A DNA stretch of 64,000 bases from Campylobacter armoricus (GTDB lineage Bacteria; Campylobacterota; Campylobacteria; Campylobacterales; Campylobacteraceae): assembly GCF_013372105.1 (NCBI RefSeq), contig NZ_CP053825.1, forward strand, positions 1,488,001 through 1,552,000. The letters run 5' to 3'. The stretch's first letter is position 1. Each line of letters starts with the position of its first letter. Positions 40,646 to 50,153 of the stretch are shown piece after piece. Below the pieces are notes generated by a model that ran no database searches, was not told where the DNA came from, and saw only the letters and a list, made by a program, of their open reading frames with translations. The translations under genes were made by a program, and so were the position numbers.

Positions 40646-41664
40646 ACAGAAAAAAAATTTACAATCCAAAATCAAATGAAACTTTAAACGATAGGAAAGT
40701 TTTTAATGGTAATCCACATGGTATTTTAAACTTTACTAAAGCAAAATATACTTGGGCTTTAAAGCTTTGGGATTTAATGGAAGCAAACACTTGGTTTCCA
40801 AAAGAAGTGGATACTACTAAAGATGCACTAGATTATCGTTGTAATCTCACAACAGCTGAAAAAAGAATGTATGATCTAGTTTGGTCTCAACTTATCTCAA
40901 TGGATAGTTTTCAAACAAACAATCTTGCCGATAATATCAACCCTTATATCACAGCTCCTGAAATCAATGCAGTTTTAGCACGCCAAGCCTATGAAGAAGC
41001 AAATCATTCTAAATCTTATGCTGTTATGGTTGAAGCAATTTGTGAAAATACTGATTTAATTTATGAAATGGAAAAACACGACAGCACTTTAAGAGAAAAA
41101 AATGATTTTATTTCAAGTATTTATGAAGAATTAGCGGGTGATGTTGATGACAATAAACTTTTACTTGCAATGGTGGCAAATCAAATTCTCGAAGGAGTAT
41201 ATTTTTACAGCGGTTTTACTGCTATTTATGCTCTTGCGCGTGCAGGAAAAATGCTAGGCTCAGCACAAATGATCCGTTTTATACAAAGAGATGAAATCAC
41301 TCATTTGCTTTTGTTTCAAAATATGATCAATTCCGTAAATAAAGAAAGACCTGATTTATTTAACGATACTAATATAAGTAAAATCTATGATATGTTTAAA
41401 AAAGCTGGGGAACTTGAAATTAAATGGGGTAAATATATCACACAAAATCAAATTATGGGTTTTACAGATGATATTATAGAAGAATATATTCATTATCTTG
41501 TAGATCAAAGACTTACAGCCATTAATCTTGACAAAATTTACAATGCAAAACATCCTATTAAATGGGTTGATGATTTTTCCAAATTCAATGACCAAAAAAG
41601 CAACTTTTTTGAAAGTAAAGTTACAAATTATTCTAAAGGAAGTTTAAGTTTTGATGACTTTTAA
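40642..41664 (+). CDS. nrdB: Ribonucleotide reductase class Ia beta subunit
   Basis: 340 aa. Di-iron and radical residues are visible: RQAYEEANHSKSY holds the Glu and His ligands and the tyrosyl-radical Tyr four residues after the His. ELAGDVDDNK and QRDEITHLLLFQ hold the second ligand set. The C-terminal tail GSLSFDDF is the usual NrdA-docking sequence. nrdA is not in the window. Last gene of the secG operon. Confidence 0.96.
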   Translation: MNRKKIYNPKSNETLNDRKVFNGNPHGILNFTKAKYTWALKLWDLMEANTWFPKEVDTTKDALDYRCNLTTAEKRMYDLVWSQLISMDSFQTNNLADNINPYITAPEINAVLARQAYEEANHSKSYAVMVEAICENTDLIYEMEKHDSTLREKNDFISSIYEELAGDVDDNKLLLAMVANQILEGVYFYSGFTAIYALARAGKMLGSAQMIRFIQRDEITHLLLFQNMINSVNKERPDLFNDTNISKIYDMFKKAGELEIKWGKYITQNQIMGFTDDIIEEYIHYLVDQRLTAINLDKIYNAKHPIKWVDDFSKFNDQKSNFFESKVTNYSKGSLSFDDF

Positions 41665-41766
41665 GTCTCAAAGCTTAGTTTCATTTTATATTGAAAATAT
41701 ATTTTATTTTTATTTTGTTTAAAATAATATTATTTCAACTTCAAAATTTTTACCAAAGGAGTTGTT

Positions 41767-41934
41767 ATGGAGTTTTTAGAACTTTTATTGATTTTCGTCG
41801 CCATAATACTCATGATTTTCAAACCAGAAAAAGAAAAACTTGCTTTTTCTTTAATTGTAATATCATGGGCAATTATGGTATTTGACTACCTGGGTCGCAA
41901 ATCAGGTGCAATATTAGGCTTAATGAATTTATAA
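41767..41934 (+). CDS. dba: Dba, small membrane protein partner of DsbI
   Basis: 55 aa. Two hydrophobic helices (about residues 3-17 and 26-41) separated by a charged KPEKEK loop; no cysteine. It lies 9 bp before dsbI, as in the C. jejuni dba-dsbI operon, where translation of dba influences dsbI. RBS AAAGGAG at 41755-41761. Identity rests on size, topology and position. Confidence 0.75.
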   Translation: MEFLELLLIFVAIILMIFKPEKEKLAFSLIVISWAIMVFDYLGRKSGAILGLMNL

Positions 41935-41943
41935 AGGCTATAC

Positions 41944-43461
41944 ATGTGTGATATTAATAAAACTAAATTCTTTTATTTTTTAATGTGTCTTGCAGGTTTT
42001 TTAATTATTCTACTACCTGTTGGAATTGCAAATTTAATTTTTGGTTATATGTTGGCAGATAGTCCTTGTACTTCTTGTTGGGGTCAAAGAGAATCTATGA
42101 TTTTCATTGGTGTAGCAGCTTTATTTATCGTTCGTTATGGAATGAAAGGAAAATTTTTAGCTTTTCTTTTAATTGCAACCGCCTTTGGCTTATGGCAATC
42201 ATTTAATCATATAAGTGGGCATGCACATCGTGATCTTGACCAAGGTTTTGGTTTGCCTATTTTTGGATTACATACTTACTTTTGGGCCGAAGTAGTATTT
42301 TGGGCTGTAGTTTTACTACTTGGAGTCATCTTTGCTTTTGCTCCTAAATTTAGCTCTTTTGAAAAAGAAGTGGAAGGTGCTAGCTTTAGAAAATTAACAA
42401 AATTTAATTTAGTAGCCATGCTTATTGTTGCTTTCATTGTTGCTTCAAATGTTTTCCAAGCTTTTGTAAGCACGGGTCCTGTCCCATATAGTGGTCAAGG
42501 CGATCCTGTTCGTTTTAGCTTAAATCCAAAATATATCATTTGGGATGATTCTGGCTGGAATAAAAGTTGGAAAAGCTTCTCTTTTTTAGGAAAACGCGAT
42601 GTTAAAGAGCCAGATTTTGCTTTTGCACCTGCAAACGAAAAACTAGGCATTAAATTTGATAATAACACTAGCAATGCACCATTTACAAATATTAATGAGA
42701 ATTTGAAAATTGTCAATGAGAATAAAATTGATTTTGCAAAACCTATTAACACACTTGATTATATCAATGGCGAGTATGTTGCAAGTTCTAAATGGGAAGT
42801 ATTTTTCTTAGATGATAACTTTAGCACAAAAGAAGATTTTGTTTTAGATCCATATTTTTCAGCCACAATCAATCCTATAGTTGGAATCATTCCTTACTTG
42901 GATAATAAATATATTTTAATGGGATCAAATAAAACTTTCTTAAGATTTGCAAAAAATCCTAATGCAAATGAAGCGTTGCAATATGCTGATTTTATAAAAG
43001 GAAATGACAAATTCGAAGGTCAAGGAAAAGACTTGGGTCGTGGTAGAATCGACACAGTAAGAGCTAAATTTAATCATATTTTAAGCACTACAACAGATGG
43101 TGAATATATGTATATTGCAACCGTTCCTAACAATAAAGATGCTAAAACTTTTGTAATTTCTAAAATTTCTTTAGCAGATAGAGTTCTTTCGGCTGAATTT
43201 ACTCCTAAAGCTGAATTAAAAGAAGGGAAAACTTTAGGTGATCTTTATGTAACATCAATGGCTTTTAACAATGATAAGCTTTATGCATTAAGTAAAAAAC
43301 ACAATGTTATTGCAGTAATTGATCTAGATAAAGAAGCAGTTGTAAAAACTATTTCTTATCCAGAAAATATAACCAATGCAAGAAGTTTATTCTTCAAAGA
43401 TGGTAAAATACACATCTTATCCTATCAAGATGGTGCAAATATCCTATATACACTTGATTAA
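41944..43461 (+). CDS. dsbI: DsbI, DsbB-like thiol oxidoreductase with C-terminal periplasmic domain
   Basis: 505 aa. A DsbB-like part with about five membrane segments spans residues 10-170 and has the active-site pair CTSC (Cys42/Cys45). Residues about 200-505 form a large periplasmic beta-propeller-like domain (GRIDTVRAKFNHILSTTTDG, DLDKEAVVKTISYPENITNA). This fusion is characteristic of epsilonproteobacterial DsbI, part of the disulfide-forming system. In C. jejuni the operon sits elsewhere (Cj0018c-Cj0017c), so it has moved relative to nrdB/pcm. Ends in a terminator. Confidence 0.9.
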   Translation: MCDINKTKFFYFLMCLAGFLIILLPVGIANLIFGYMLADSPCTSCWGQRESMIFIGVAALFIVRYGMKGKFLAFLLIATAFGLWQSFNHISGHAHRDLDQGFGLPIFGLHTYFWAEVVFWAVVLLLGVIFAFAPKFSSFEKEVEGASFRKLTKFNLVAMLIVAFIVASNVFQAFVSTGPVPYSGQGDPVRFSLNPKYIIWDDSGWNKSWKSFSFLGKRDVKEPDFAFAPANEKLGIKFDNNTSNAPFTNINENLKIVNENKIDFAKPINTLDYINGEYVASSKWEVFFLDDNFSTKEDFVLDPYFSATINPIVGIIPYLDNKYILMGSNKTFLRFAKNPNANEALQYADFIKGNDKFEGQGKDLGRGRIDTVRAKFNHILSTTTDGEYMYIATVPNNKDAKTFVISKISLADRVLSAEFTPKAELKEGKTLGDLYVTSMAFNNDKLYALSKKHNVIAVIDLDKEAVVKTISYPENITNARSLFFKDGKIHILSYQDGANILYTLD

Positions 43462-43463
43462 TT

Positions 43464-43496
43464 TTAGGGCGTTAAATCGCCCTAATCGTTTTTTAA
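43464..43496 (+). terminator. Rho-independent terminator after dsbI
   Basis: TTAGGGCG / CGCCCTAA stem with TTAAAT loop followed by TCGTTTTTT. Confidence 0.88.
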
Positions 43497-43547
43497 AGCT
43501 AGATAAATAAAAACTAAGATAAAATAACACTTTTATAAGGAGTGCTA

Positions 43548-44180
43548 TTGATTCATATATTTGAACAAAAACAATGTCAAACTATGGCAGAAGAAATTCG
43601 TAAAAATACTTTTATCAATGAAGAATTGTTTGAAGCTTTTTGTTCTACTCCAAGAGAGATATTTTCACCTTTAAAAATGCATGCTTATAGACTTGATGCA
43701 CTTCCTTTGATGGGCAATCAATGGATAAGCTCACCTTTAACTGTGGCAAAAATGACCATGGCACTTGATTTTAAAGATGCTGATAGTGTCTTAGAAATAG
43801 GCTGTGGAAGTGGATATCAAGCTGCAATTTTAAGTAAGCTTATAAGGAGAGTTTTTACTATAGAACGCATAGAAAAATTAGCGATTAATGCTATAGAGAA
43901 ATTTAAAAAACTAGGCTACACTAATATCCATGTAAAATTTGATGATGGACAAAATGGTTGGAAAAATTATGCGCCATATGATAGAATTTTACTCTCAGCT
44001 TATATAGAACATATTCCAAATATTTTATTTGATCAACTAGAAAATAATGGAATTTTAGTAGCTCCTTTGCTTATAGGAAACCAACAATTTATCACTAAAT
44101 TTACAAAAAAAGACGGAAAAATTGGTAAAGAAATTTTAGATGAGTGTCTTTTTGTACCTATTAAAGATGGCAAAGAATAA
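43548..44180 (+). CDS. pcm: Protein-L-isoaspartate O-methyltransferase
   Basis: 210 aa with a TTG start at 43548, 5 bp after AAGGAG (43537-43542). A GTG at 43542 overlaps that ribosome-binding site and is unlikely. SAM-binding motif VLEIGCGSGYQAAILSKL (about residues 80-97) and the PCMT signature LPLMGNQWISSPLTVAKM (about 47-64). Repairs isoaspartyl damage in proteins. C. jejuni also has pcm near nrdB; here dba-dsbI lies between them. Confidence 0.92.
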   Translation: MIHIFEQKQCQTMAEEIRKNTFINEELFEAFCSTPREIFSPLKMHAYRLDALPLMGNQWISSPLTVAKMTMALDFKDADSVLEIGCGSGYQAAILSKLIRRVFTIERIEKLAINAIEKFKKLGYTNIHVKFDDGQNGWKNYAPYDRILLSAYIEHIPNILFDQLENNGILVAPLLIGNQQFITKFTKKDGKIGKEILDECLFVPIKDGKE

Positions 44181-44630
44181 CTAAAGTTTCATTTTTAAAA
44201 CAACAAAACCATATTCATCTTCATATTCACTCTCTTGTATAAATCTACATTTTTGATAAAATTTGTATGCTTTATAATTATCTTTATTCACTTCGACATA
44301 CTTTAAATGATAATCATTTATAGCTTTAGATATTAATGCAGTTCCTATGCCTTGATTGAAATATTTTGATTTTAAAAATAACATTTCAATTTTTTCATCC
44401 TTAAATGCCAAAAATCCAATCATCTCATCTTTATCATAACAAATCAAATAATTTAAATTAAAAAAAACTTGTGAATTTAAAAGATCATTTTTAATTTTTT
44501 TTCTATCAAAATCAGACAAAAAATCGTGAGAATTTTTTACACTATCCTCCCATATATCAATCAATTTATCTTTGATATCATCTGTAATTTTTTCAAAATA
44601 TTCAATTTTAATATAATTATTTTTAAACAT
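44181..44630 (-). CDS. GNAT-family N-acetyltransferase
   Basis: 149 aa. The acetyl-CoA loop FNQGIGTALISKAIND (about residues 91-106) and the following YVEVNKDNYKAYKFYQKCRF (about 114-133) are typical of GNAT enzymes. The substrate is unknown. Its 3' end abuts the pcm stop with no gap (convergent), so the two transcripts must overlap. Confidence 0.85.
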   Translation of the reverse strand: MFKNNYIKIEYFEKITDDIKDKLIDIWEDSVKNSHDFLSDFDRKKIKNDLLNSQVFFNLNYLICYDKDEMIGFLAFKDEKIEMLFLKSKYFNQGIGTALISKAINDYHLKYVEVNKDNYKAYKFYQKCRFIQESEYEDEYGFVVLKMKL

Positions 44631-44681
44631 AAGCTTCCTATAGGATATATTTCCTTATAATTATACTAAAAAAGGAATATT

Positions 44682-45422
44682 ATGAAATTTAAAACATTAC
44701 TTTTTAGCTTATTCACCACTAGTGTGCTTTTTGCTTATGAACAGATGCCACAAAACGCATCGCATGGAAATTTTATAGACAAAGACAAATGGAAAAATTT
44801 AGATAAAAATTGGATATATTGCGAAAGCGGATTAAATCAAGATTTTATCAATATAAATACTAAAAAAGCTACAAACAAAAACCATTCTCTAGAATTTAAC
44901 TACACAAACGATTCTTTTGGCTTAATTAACGATGGTTACACCGTAAAAATGCATTTTGCAAGCAATGGAAGTCATATTACATATAATAATACAAATTATG
45001 ATCTATCACATTTTCATTTTCACACACCATCCAAAATCACCATAAATAATCAATCCTATCCTTTAGAAATTCATTTTAGTCATGTAAGTCAAAAAGGGGA
45101 TATTATCGTCGTAGTGTTACTTTTACAAGAAGGTAGAGAAAATCCATTTATTAAAAAAATTATTCGTGCTTTTCCTAAAAAAGAGGGTGATAAGCTTTAT
45201 GTACAAGGTTTAAGTGCTGATGAGTTATTACCAAATAATACTAATTCTTTTTATACTTTTAAAAATAAACTTAATAAACCTTGTAATCAAGAAATCACAT
45301 GGATAGTTTTAAAAGAAACCACACAGGCTTCAAAAGAACAAATTCAAACTATACAAGATTTAATGGGTAAAAATGAAGAATTAAAAATAAAAAATCTTTC
45401 CAAAATAGAAGAAAGCAACTAA
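44682..45422 (+). CDS. Alpha-carbonic-anhydrase-like periplasmic protein with altered active site
   Basis: 246 aa with signal peptide (about residues 1-18). Alpha-CA fold: zinc-ligand His112 and His114 in FHFHTP, His131 in LEIHFSH, and the disulfide cysteines Cys47 and Cys201. Relative to known alpha-CAs (human CAII numbering) three key residues are changed: the proton-shuttle His64 is Tyr86 (NDGYTVKM), Glu106 is Lys118 (TPSKIT), and the gate Thr199 region reads KLNKPC. Zinc binding is probably kept, but normal CO2 hydration may be weak or lost. Convergent with the next gene through a shared terminator. Confidence 0.85.
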   Translation: MKFKTLLFSLFTTSVLFAYEQMPQNASHGNFIDKDKWKNLDKNWIYCESGLNQDFININTKKATNKNHSLEFNYTNDSFGLINDGYTVKMHFASNGSHITYNNTNYDLSHFHFHTPSKITINNQSYPLEIHFSHVSQKGDIIVVVLLLQEGRENPFIKKIIRAFPKKEGDKLYVQGLSADELLPNNTNSFYTFKNKLNKPCNQEITWIVLKETTQASKEQIQTIQDLMGKNEELKIKNLSKIEESN

Positions 45423-45442
45423 ACGAAAGTATTTAGTTGCTT
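45415..45442. terminator. Bidirectional terminator
   Basis: GCAACTAAA / TTTAGTTGC (9-bp perfect arms, 8-nt loop) between the convergent alpha-CA-like gene and the membrane protein gene; overlaps both stops. Confidence 0.75.
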
Positions 45443-46065
45443 ATTAATGCTTGAATTTTTTCTAAATTAGCTCTAAAAAGTTTAAAATTTAACTCGCTTG
45501 GTATTTTTAAATCAGCAAAAAAAGGATTTTTTAAACTTGCAATGAGTAAATAATCATCTTTTTTCAATACTCTTTGTGTGGAAAATTCTTTATCTTTTAC
45601 TTTTTTAAAAATACTTTCATTTGAGCTAATGTCTTCTTTTAATTTCTTACTATAAAGCAAAACCCCGCAAAAGAAATTCCCAAATTCATCTTTAAATTTC
45701 ACATCATAAAGACTAAAATCATCAAAAATAAAAGAATTTTGAGAATGATAAGTTTTTAAAGAAAAATCAAAAGCAATTTTTTCAAAGTCTTTTTGACTAA
45801 AACCTTGTTTGTCAAATTTAGCATTGTTTTGTTTTAAAAATTCTTCACACATTTTAAATACAAGCTCATCGCGTCCCCACATAAGCTTTTTACCTAAAAT
45901 TCTAAAAAATAAAACTCCTGCTAAAGTGGCAAAAAATAAAGATATAATCACATCCTTGCTAAATTGAAAAGCAAGAAAAAATACAACCAAAGCTTCAGCA
46001 AATGCTAAAATTTGCAAAGCTTTGAGCCTTTTATTTAAAGCTTGTCTTATGGCTTCAAAATCCAT
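45433..46065 (-). CDS. Conserved membrane protein (Cj0038c-like)
   Basis: 210 aa. Two membrane helices (about residues 17-35 and 38-57), then a soluble domain (FKDEFGNFFCGVLLYSKKLK, FFADLKIPSELNFKLF) that resembles DUF3137-type domains. Function unknown. It shares one base with typA (46065) and the same pairing exists in C. jejuni, so it is co-transcribed with typA. Confidence 0.7.
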   Translation of the reverse strand: MDFEAIRQALNKRLKALQILAFAEALVVFFLAFQFSKDVIISLFFATLAGVLFFRILGKKLMWGRDELVFKMCEEFLKQNNAKFDKQGFSQKDFEKIAFDFSLKTYHSQNSFIFDDFSLYDVKFKDEFGNFFCGVLLYSKKLKEDISSNESIFKKVKDKEFSTQRVLKKDDYLLIASLKNPFFADLKIPSELNFKLFRANLEKIQALISN

Positions 46066-47885
46066 TAAGACTTAGCCTTTTCCATTCTTTTTCTTTGAGT
46101 AGGATCAAGATATCTTTTTCTAACTCTAATATTTTGCGGAGTAACTTCTACAAGCTCATCCTCTTCTATCCATTCTAATGCTCTTTCAAGACTTAATTTC
46201 CTAGGTGGGACGAGCTTAATTGCATCATCACTTCCGCTTGCTCTAACATTGGTTAGATTTTTACCTTTGATAGGATTAACATCTAAGTCGTTTGGACGAG
46301 AATGCTCACCTATAATCATACCTGTATAAACTTTAGTTTGAGGATCGATAAATAACACCCCTCTATCTTGCAAATTAAATAAAGAATATCCTAGTGCAAC
46401 ACCATTTTCCATAGAAATCAACGCGCCGTTATTTCTTTTTTCAACAGCTCCACTAAATGGACGAAACTCTAAAAAGCTATGATTCATAACTCCTTCACCT
46501 TTAGTATCTGTTAAAAATTGTGATCTAAATCCTATGAGCCCACGCGCAGGAATTTCAAACTCAAGTCTTGTTTGACCATCTCCTGTTGGAGTCATAGTTT
46601 TCATTTCTGCTTTTCTTTTACCTAATTTTTCTATCACTACCCCAGTAAAATCATCAGGCACATCAATCACTAAATGTTCAAATGGTTCGGTTTTAACTCC
46701 ATCTTCTATTTTAACAATAACTTCAGGTCTTCCCATACAAAACTCAAAGCCTTCTCTACGCATATTTTCAGCTAAGATGGTAATTTGAAGCTCACCTCTT
46801 CCACTTACTTTAAATTTACCCTCACCTGTGCTTTCATATTTCATCGCAATATTAGTTTTCATTTCAGCTTCTAAACGCTCTGCAATCTTATTTGAAGTTA
46901 CATGTTTGCCTTCAGTTCCTGCTAAAGGTCCATCATTTACTGAAAATACTATACTCAAAGTTGGCTCTTCTATGTGTAAAGGATCAAGAGGCATTGGGTT
47001 GTTTGGATCTACAACACTATCTCCTACATCTAAAGCTTCAAAACCAGCAATTGCTACAATATCGCCTGTTCCTGCTTCATCAATATCCATTTTTTCTAGA
47101 CCCATAAAGCCAATAAGCTTTGAAATTCTTCCATTAATTTTAGATCCATCTGCTTTAGCAAGCATAACACTTTGATTTTTCTTTACTTTTCCATTAAATA
47201 TTCTTGCAATTCCTATCTTACCAACGAAATTATCATAACCTAGAGTAAAAACTTGAAGTTGTAAAGGATTCTCATCACTACCACTTGGTGCAGGTACACG
47301 CTCAAGTATAGTTTTAAATAATGGCTCCATATTATTACTTTCATCTTCGAGTGCAAGTTTTGCATAGCCATTTTTAGCAGCTGCATATACCACCGCAAAA
47401 TCAAGTTGTTCATCATTTGCCTCTAAAGCCACAAAAAGATCAAAAATTTCATTGATTACGCGTTCAGGATCTGCTGCAGGTTTGTCTATTTTATTAATAA
47501 CAACTATAGGTTTAAGACCTAAAGATAAAGCTTTTTTTACAACAAATTTAGTTTGAGGCATAACTCCTTCTTGTGCATCAACTAAAAGCAAAACTCCATC
47601 TACCATTTTTAAAACACGCTCAACTTCTCCACCAAAGTCAGCATGGCCTGGAGTATCTATGATATTTATTTTTGTACCTTTATAATTAATAGCAGTATTT
47701 TTTGAAAGGATGGTAATACCTCTTTCTTTTTCTATATCATTACTATCCATTACACGCTCTGCTATTTGCTCACGCTCATTAAAAGTTCCTGATTGTTTTA
47801 AAAGCTCATCTACCATTGTTGTTTTACCATGATCAACATGAGCTATAACGGCTATATTTCTAATATTATCCAAGTTTTTCTCCAA
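46065..47885 (-). CDS. typA: Ribosome-associated GTPase TypA/BipA
   Basis: 606 aa. G1 AHVDHGKTT (about residues 14-22), G3 [10 protein letters not shown] (about 77-86), G4 NKIDKP (about 131-136), followed by translation-factor beta domain, EF-G-like domains III/V and the BipA C-terminal domain ([20 protein letters not shown]). Promotes ribosome assembly and stress adaptation. Divergent from the sigma-54 hook operon. Confidence 0.97.
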   Translation of the reverse strand: MEKNLDNIRNIAVIAHVDHGKTTMVDELLKQSGTFNEREQIAERVMDSNDIEKERGITILSKNTAINYKGTKINIIDTPGHADFGGEVERVLKMVDGVLLLVDAQEGVMPQTKFVVKKALSLGLKPIVVINKIDKPAADPERVINEIFDLFVALEANDEQLDFAVVYAAAKNGYAKLALEDESNNMEPLFKTILERVPAPSGSDENPLQLQVFTLGYDNFVGKIGIARIFNGKVKKNQSVMLAKADGSKINGRISKLIGFMGLEKMDIDEAGTGDIVAIAGFEALDVGDSVVDPNNPMPLDPLHIEEPTLSIVFSVNDGPLAGTEGKHVTSNKIAERLEAEMKTNIAMKYESTGEGKFKVSGRGELQITILAENMRREGFEFCMGRPEVIVKIEDGVKTEPFEHLVIDVPDDFTGVVIEKLGKRKAEMKTMTPTGDGQTRLEFEIPARGLIGFRSQFLTDTKGEGVMNHSFLEFRPFSGAVEKRNNGALISMENGVALGYSLFNLQDRGVLFIDPQTKVYTGMIIGEHSRPNDLDVNPIKGKNLTNVRASGSDDAIKLVPPRKLSLERALEWIEEDELVEVTPQNIRVRKRYLDPTQRKRMEKAKS

Positions 47886-47947
47886 AATCTTAAAATTTAT
47901 AATCTAATATTATATATGAAAAATGCTTAAAAAATTAGATTAAGAAT

Positions 47948-47965
47948 TTGGAACACTTGTTGCTT
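47948..47965 (+). promoter_or_regulatory. Sigma-54 (RpoN) promoter of the hook operon
   Basis: TTTGGAACACTTGTTGCTTT has GG (47950-47951) and GC (47962-47963) exactly 10 bases apart, 38 bp before the ATG at 48001. Drives the Cj0040-like/fliK/flgD/flgE operon, which is RpoN-dependent in C. jejuni. Confidence 0.88.
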
Positions 47966-48000
47966 TTGTCTTGGTAAGAATTATTTTTAAGGAGAAAAAT

Positions 48001-48339
48001 ATGTCAAACCTAAACGCTCAAATCTTTAATGCTAACTTAGAAAAACAAGGAACTTCAGTTTTAAATAGTAAGCACTTTATGGAACTTTTAAATTATTTAG
48101 AAGTTATAAACTCAAAAGAAGAAAAAGAATTAAATTATGCAAAACTTTCAAGCAAAGTAAGTGAAATTTTAGATGATACACACAATGAAAATGCAGTTTT
48201 AAATGCTAAAAACATAGAAGAATTATTAGTAATTTTTAAAAACTTTAATATTTCTCATGAAAATTTAAAACTTGATTGTACTTCACAATTACAAAATTTA
48301 TTTCCAAATTTAGCAAGAAATAATTTTTTAGTAGGTTAA
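48001..48339 (+). CDS. Cj0040-like protein, related to the FliK N-terminal domain
   Basis: 112 aa from the ATG at 48001 (RBS AAGGAGA); an in-frame earlier GTG at 47971 lies between the promoter and the RBS and is rejected. No signal peptide. Residues 26-110 align with residues about 90-180 of the next gene, FliK: FMELLNYLEVI with FIQILSLLEVL, NIEELLVIFKNF with NIGELLSIAKDL, and LFPNLARNNFL with SFPNLDKKGFF. First gene of the sigma-54 hook operon, so a flagellar hook function is likely, possibly with FliK. Confidence 0.75.
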   Translation: MSNLNAQIFNANLEKQGTSVLNSKHFMELLNYLEVINSKEEKELNYAKLSSKVSEILDDTHNENAVLNAKNIEELLVIFKNFNISHENLKLDCTSQLQNLFPNLARNNFLVG

Positions 48340-48342
48340 TTA

Positions 48343-50103
48343 ATGTCAAATGTACAAAATAGCGATGCTTTAAATTTACTAAGCATCGCACCTAAAAACG
48401 AAACTTCTCATAAAGCAAGTTTAGATTCGCAAAATGATGGGGAAGAATTTTTAAATTCTTTATTGCAGGCTATTAACGAAAAAGATGGAAGCTTGCCAAA
48501 AAATTTTAAAACTCCAAAAAAAGAGAATACAACAAATGATAAAAGTTTAAAAGAAAACATTATCAATGATAAACTACCACTAGATAATAAAGATGCTACA
48601 AAACTCTTTGAAAGTGCTAGTTTTATACAGATACTTTCTTTATTAGAAGTTTTACAAAAAGATAGCAAAGATATAAAATTAAACAAACTTACAAAAGACA
48701 ATACTGCTATTTTAACTCTTGAAAAAAACATAAATAAACTAAAAAATGTTAAAAATATTGGTGAGCTTTTAAGTATTGCAAAAGATCTTGGATTAAATGT
48801 TAAAAATATTAAATTCGAACAAATTAAAAATATCAAAGAATCTTTTCCAAATCTTGATAAAAAAGGATTTTTTGAGCCTATAAAACAAAACAATACTAAT
48901 ATATTTCAAGATTTAGTTAATCAAAAAATTTCTAAATTTTTACAAGAAGATTATAATGTAAAAAATATCCAGTCAAAAAATAAAGAAAATAATAACACCT
49001 CTTTGCTCACATCTACTCTAAAGAATATAGAGCTTCCAAAAAAAGATATAAAAATACAATCAAAAGAAAATTTCCAAAATACAATTTTTAAAGAAAATAT
49101 AACAGAAAAAAATCCAATTCAAAATGAAAAAGATATAAAATTAGCAACTAAATATAACGAGAAGCTAAATGATATAAAACTAGTTAATCTTACCCAAAAC
49201 ACTAACTTAAAAAAAGAAATTAAAAGCAAGGAAAAATTAGAATTTAAAGAGATGCTAAAAAATGAAAAACTAAACGATATAGAACTTATCTCTCTCACTC
49301 AAAACTCCAACTTAAAAAAGGAAATTAAAAATAAAGAAAAAATAGATTTTAAAGAAATATTGAAAAATGAAAAATTAACCACTAGCGAAGATAGTTTTAG
49401 TAAAAAAATAAGTTCTGTCTTAGAAAATTCAAAAGATTTAAAAACCGAACTAATAAACATAAAAAATACCCAAAATTTACAAAACCAAAATCAAGATTTA
49501 AAAATTAATTTAGAAAATTTATTAGCTCCTCAAGAAAAACAATTGAAAATAGAAAAAAATATCCAAACCACAGATAACTTCGGTGATATTTTTAAAAACA
49601 CTAAAGAATTTACAAAAGATGAAAATGACAATGGTGAAGAAAATTTAAATTCTTACATAAAAGAAATGAATAGAATTTCCAATAATTTTGTAAAAAATCA
49701 AAATATTCCTATAAAAGAAACATTCAATGATTTTGCCCAAGAGTTTAAAGAGAAATTAGAAAGTTATAAAGCACCTATAACCCGATTTAGCATAACTCTA
49801 AACCCACATAATCTCGGAGAAGTAGAGGTAACTTTAGTTCAAAGAGGCTCAAATTTAAATATCAGTTTTAATTCTAATCAAAATACTTTAAACCTTTTCA
49901 TACAACATCAAGCTGAATTTAAAAACACTCTTGTGAATATGGGTTTTACAAATTTGGAAATGAACTTTAATAACCAGGAAAGAAAAGAACAAAATAATCC
50001 GCAAAAACAAAAGAACAATAATAACAAAGAGGATAAGGTGAATTTTGAAAAAGAAATTCAAGAAAAGCCAAGCTTAGAAATGGTTTTAGCAAAATATTTC
50101 TAA
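48343..50103 (+). CDS. fliK: Flagellar hook-length control protein
   Basis: 586 aa. Long low-complexity Lys/Asn-rich N-terminal and central region, then the conserved C-terminal Flg_hook domain (ITLNPHNLGEVEVTLVQRGS, about residues 487-506) that switches export specificity. The centre carries two 35-aa tandem repeats (LNDIKLVNLTQNTNLKKEIK and LNDIELISLTQNSNLKKEIK). As FliK acts as a length ruler, repeat number could matter. Corresponds to C. jejuni Cj0041. Confidence 0.92.
   Translation: MSNVQNSDALNLLSIAPKNETSHKASLDSQNDGEEFLNSLLQAINEKDGSLPKNFKTPKKENTTNDKSLKENIINDKLPLDNKDATKLFESASFIQILSLLEVLQKDSKDIKLNKLTKDNTAILTLEKNINKLKNVKNIGELLSIAKDLGLNVKNIKFEQIKNIKESFPNLDKKGFFEPIKQNNTNIFQDLVNQKISKFLQEDYNVKNIQSKNKENNNTSLLTSTLKNIELPKKDIKIQSKENFQNTIFKENITEKNPIQNEKDIKLATKYNEKLNDIKLVNLTQNTNLKKEIKSKEKLEFKEMLKNEKLNDIELISLTQNSNLKKEIKNKEKIDFKEILKNEKLTTSEDSFSKKISSVLENSKDLKTELINIKNTQNLQNQNQDLKINLENLLAPQEKQLKIEKNIQTTDNFGDIFKNTKEFTKDENDNGEENLNSYIKEMNRISNNFVKNQNIPIKETFNDFAQEFKEKLESYKAPITRFSITLNPHNLGEVEVTLVQRGSNLNISFNSNQNTLNLFIQHQAEFKNTLVNMGFTNLEMNFNNQERKEQNNPQKQKNNNNKEDKVNFEKEIQEKPSLEMVLAKYF
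49165..49374 (+). repeat. Two 105-bp tandem repeats inside fliK
   Basis: Copies at 49165-49269 and 49270-49374 encode similar 35-aa units ending in KNEK. Identity is incomplete at DNA level, so this is an older duplication. Confidence 0.75.
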
Positions 50104-50153
50104 ATGGAATATTTTTTGCTTAAAGCTTTAAAAACATATAAAAAAGGATTTTT

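Noticed and set aside
46828-47175. 115-aa plus-strand frame inside typA
   Set aside because: Antisense shadow of the GTPase gene.
49165-49374. Direct repeats as a possible CRISPR array
   Set aside because: Repeats are adjacent, coding and without spacers. No spacer-repeat structure was seen anywhere in the window.
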